Of a stretch of DNA of 64,000 bases, positions 62,686-64,000 are shown one piece after another (position 1 is the stretch's first letter; every line of letters begins with the position of its first letter). The notes beneath the pieces were generated by a model that saw only the letters and a program-made list of their open reading frames with translations, made no database searches and was not told the origin of the DNA. The DNA is from Hemibagrus wyckioides. Taxonomy: Eukaryota > Chordata > Actinopteri > Siluriformes > Bagridae. The stretch lies in NCBI RefSeq assembly GCF_019097595.1, contig NC_080720.1, positions 25,304,352-25,368,351 of the forward strand, given 5' to 3'. A program made the position numbers and the translations under genes.

Positions 62686-63037
62686 TTGGCAGCTCAACTC
62701 AATCCAGCCATTTTCTCTGACCTCTCCTATCTACAAGGCATATCCAGCCACAGAACTGTCACTCAGTTTTTTTTTTGTTTTTGTTTTTTGCAAACTTTTG
62801 TGTAAACTCTAAAGCCGTGCTTCCCAAAGCGTGATTCTCAGAGGTATTGCAAGGTGGGGAGAGGCTTGGTTTGGGCTAAATCAAATCAAATCAAATCAAA
62901 TAAATAATTTTTTTCCTCATAATATCAGTTTGAAAATATATCATAGGTAATATTGTTCATTATAGTAAGAAATATTATTTCATTACATTTCTAACTGAAT
63001 TCAGTCTATGAAAAACTTATGCATGATTGTATGAAAG

Positions 63038-64000
63038 TCAAAGTCAAAGTCAAAGAAGCTTTATTGTCACTTCAACCATATATAGCTGATGCAGTACACA
63101 GTGAATTGAAACAACGTTCCTCCTAGACCAGAGGTGCTACACAGAACAAAGACAAAGTAGTGATGCAGACAAACATAGAGCTAAACATAGAGATAAAGAC
63201 TAAACTATACTTAAGGTGCAATAAAAAAAACTAAACTATACTTAAAGTGCAATAAATAAAACTAGACATACAACAGAAGCGCACAGGATGACAAGACGAG
63301 ACAGTGCAGACAAACAACATATAGACCGACTTTTGTGCAGATAGCAGTGTATACAGTGAATGCAAATATTAAAGTGACATATGTAAACAGGATTAATATA
63401 AAAAAATGTAAAGTGAAATGTAAAGTGACATTTGCGTGCAAACAGGACAATTTAGAGTTTGTGTGTGTGTCTGTGTCCAGCACAGTTCAATTCTTCTTGG
63501 TACACAGTTCTCAGCTTTTGTACATGTGTTATGTATGTGTGTGTGAGTATGTGTCCAGCACAATTCAGTTCTCCTGTTGAGATCAGATCTTGGATGTGTG
63601 TGTGTGTGTGTGATCAGTTCAGCTCAGTTCTCTGTTGAGATACCTGATTGCTTGAGGGAAGAAACTATTTAACAGTCCGGTTGTGCGGGTCCGAATGCTT
63701 CGGTACCTCTTTCCAGATGGCAGAAGGGTGAAGAGTGTGTGTGAGGGGTGTGTGGGATCATCCACAATGCTGTTAGCTCTGCAGATGCAGCGTGTGGAGT
63801 AAATGTCTGTAATAGAGGGGAAAGAGACCCCGAAGATCTTCTCAGCTGTCCTCACTATCCGCTGAAGGGTCTTGCGATCCGAGACGGTGCAATTCCCAAA
63901 CCAGGCAGTGATGCAGCTGCTCAGGATGCTTTCAATGGTCTCTCTGTAGAAGGTGGTCAGGATGGGAGGTGGAAGATGAGCCTTCCTCAGCCTTCGCAGG
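63038..64000 (-). mobile_element. LINE B, 3' part, runs off the window
   Basis: The - strand frame is open from 63619 to the window edge: RLRKAHLPPPILTTFYRETI, ESILSSCITAWFGNCTVSDR, LQRIVRTAEKI, THPSHTLFTLLPSGKRYRSI, then RTRTTGLLNSFFPQAIRYLN and a stop. Same clade as LINE A but clearly diverged and better preserved. 3' UTR 63038-63618 with GT tracts; the tail is (TTTGAC)n on the - strand. Confidence 0.85.

Larger units (their letters stand above)
60072..63238 (+). repeat. 3170-bp tandem duplication, copy 2
   Basis: Direct repeat of 56902-60068. At its right end LINE B continues without a break into 63239-64000, so this right edge is the ancestral one, as the left edge of copy 1 is on the other side. 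Confidence 0.95.

Overview
This is eukaryotic (ray-finned fish) genomic DNA: AT-rich, full of microsatellites and DNA transposons, with short exons separated by long introns. The Tc1/mariner-like, hAT-like, L2/CR1-group LINE and tRNA-SINE remnants look like those common in teleosts, especially ostariophysans such as catfishes. That lineage guess is an inference from repeat style and cannot be proved here.

The main gene is CASK (calcium/calmodulin-dependent serine protein kinase, a MAGUK scaffold) on the + strand, from exon 2 (5923) to the stop codon (44601). Exon 1, coding the first ~20 residues, lies upstream of the window; 1-5922 is the end of intron 1. I placed 25 constitutive-type coding exons by reading frame, splice sites and similarity to the vertebrate protein. 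Joined, they give 906 residues plus a stop; with the ~20 residues of exon 1 this equals the 926-residue length I recall for human CASK. Domain order is CaMK-type pseudokinase, two L27 domains, PDZ, SH3, hook and guanylate-kinase-like (GK). Two further candidate cassette microexons (39 nt at 35110, 27 nt at 43487) keep the frame, and one junction (exon 18, 32902) appears to use a GC-AG intron.

The 7.5-kb intron after exon 5 holds an intronless-CDS GPCR on the opposite strand, GPR34 (14485-15573). The nested antisense arrangement matches mammals, where GPR34 and GPR82 lie inside CASK. No GPR82 was seen.

The rest is accessory sequence. 1-5900: SCAN/gag-like fragments and a Tc1 element carrying a nested hAT element. 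Introns: many Tc1-like fragments, a complete non-autonomous hAT copy with perfect 8-bp target duplication (33785-34530), LINE fragments and SINEs. 45300-56900: intergenic, with decayed transposons and no gene I can support. 56902-63238: a near-perfect 3170-bp tandem duplication containing LINE pieces, with a 3-nt filler at the junction. 63038-64000: the 3' part of another LINE running off the window.

CASK is a synaptic and cell-junction scaffold; GPR34 is a lysophosphatidylserine-type receptor of microglia/myeloid cells in mammals. They share a locus, not a known pathway. I found no wholly new system. The most checkable novelties are the CASK splice features, the LINE-bounded tandem duplication, and transposons placed at gene boundaries.
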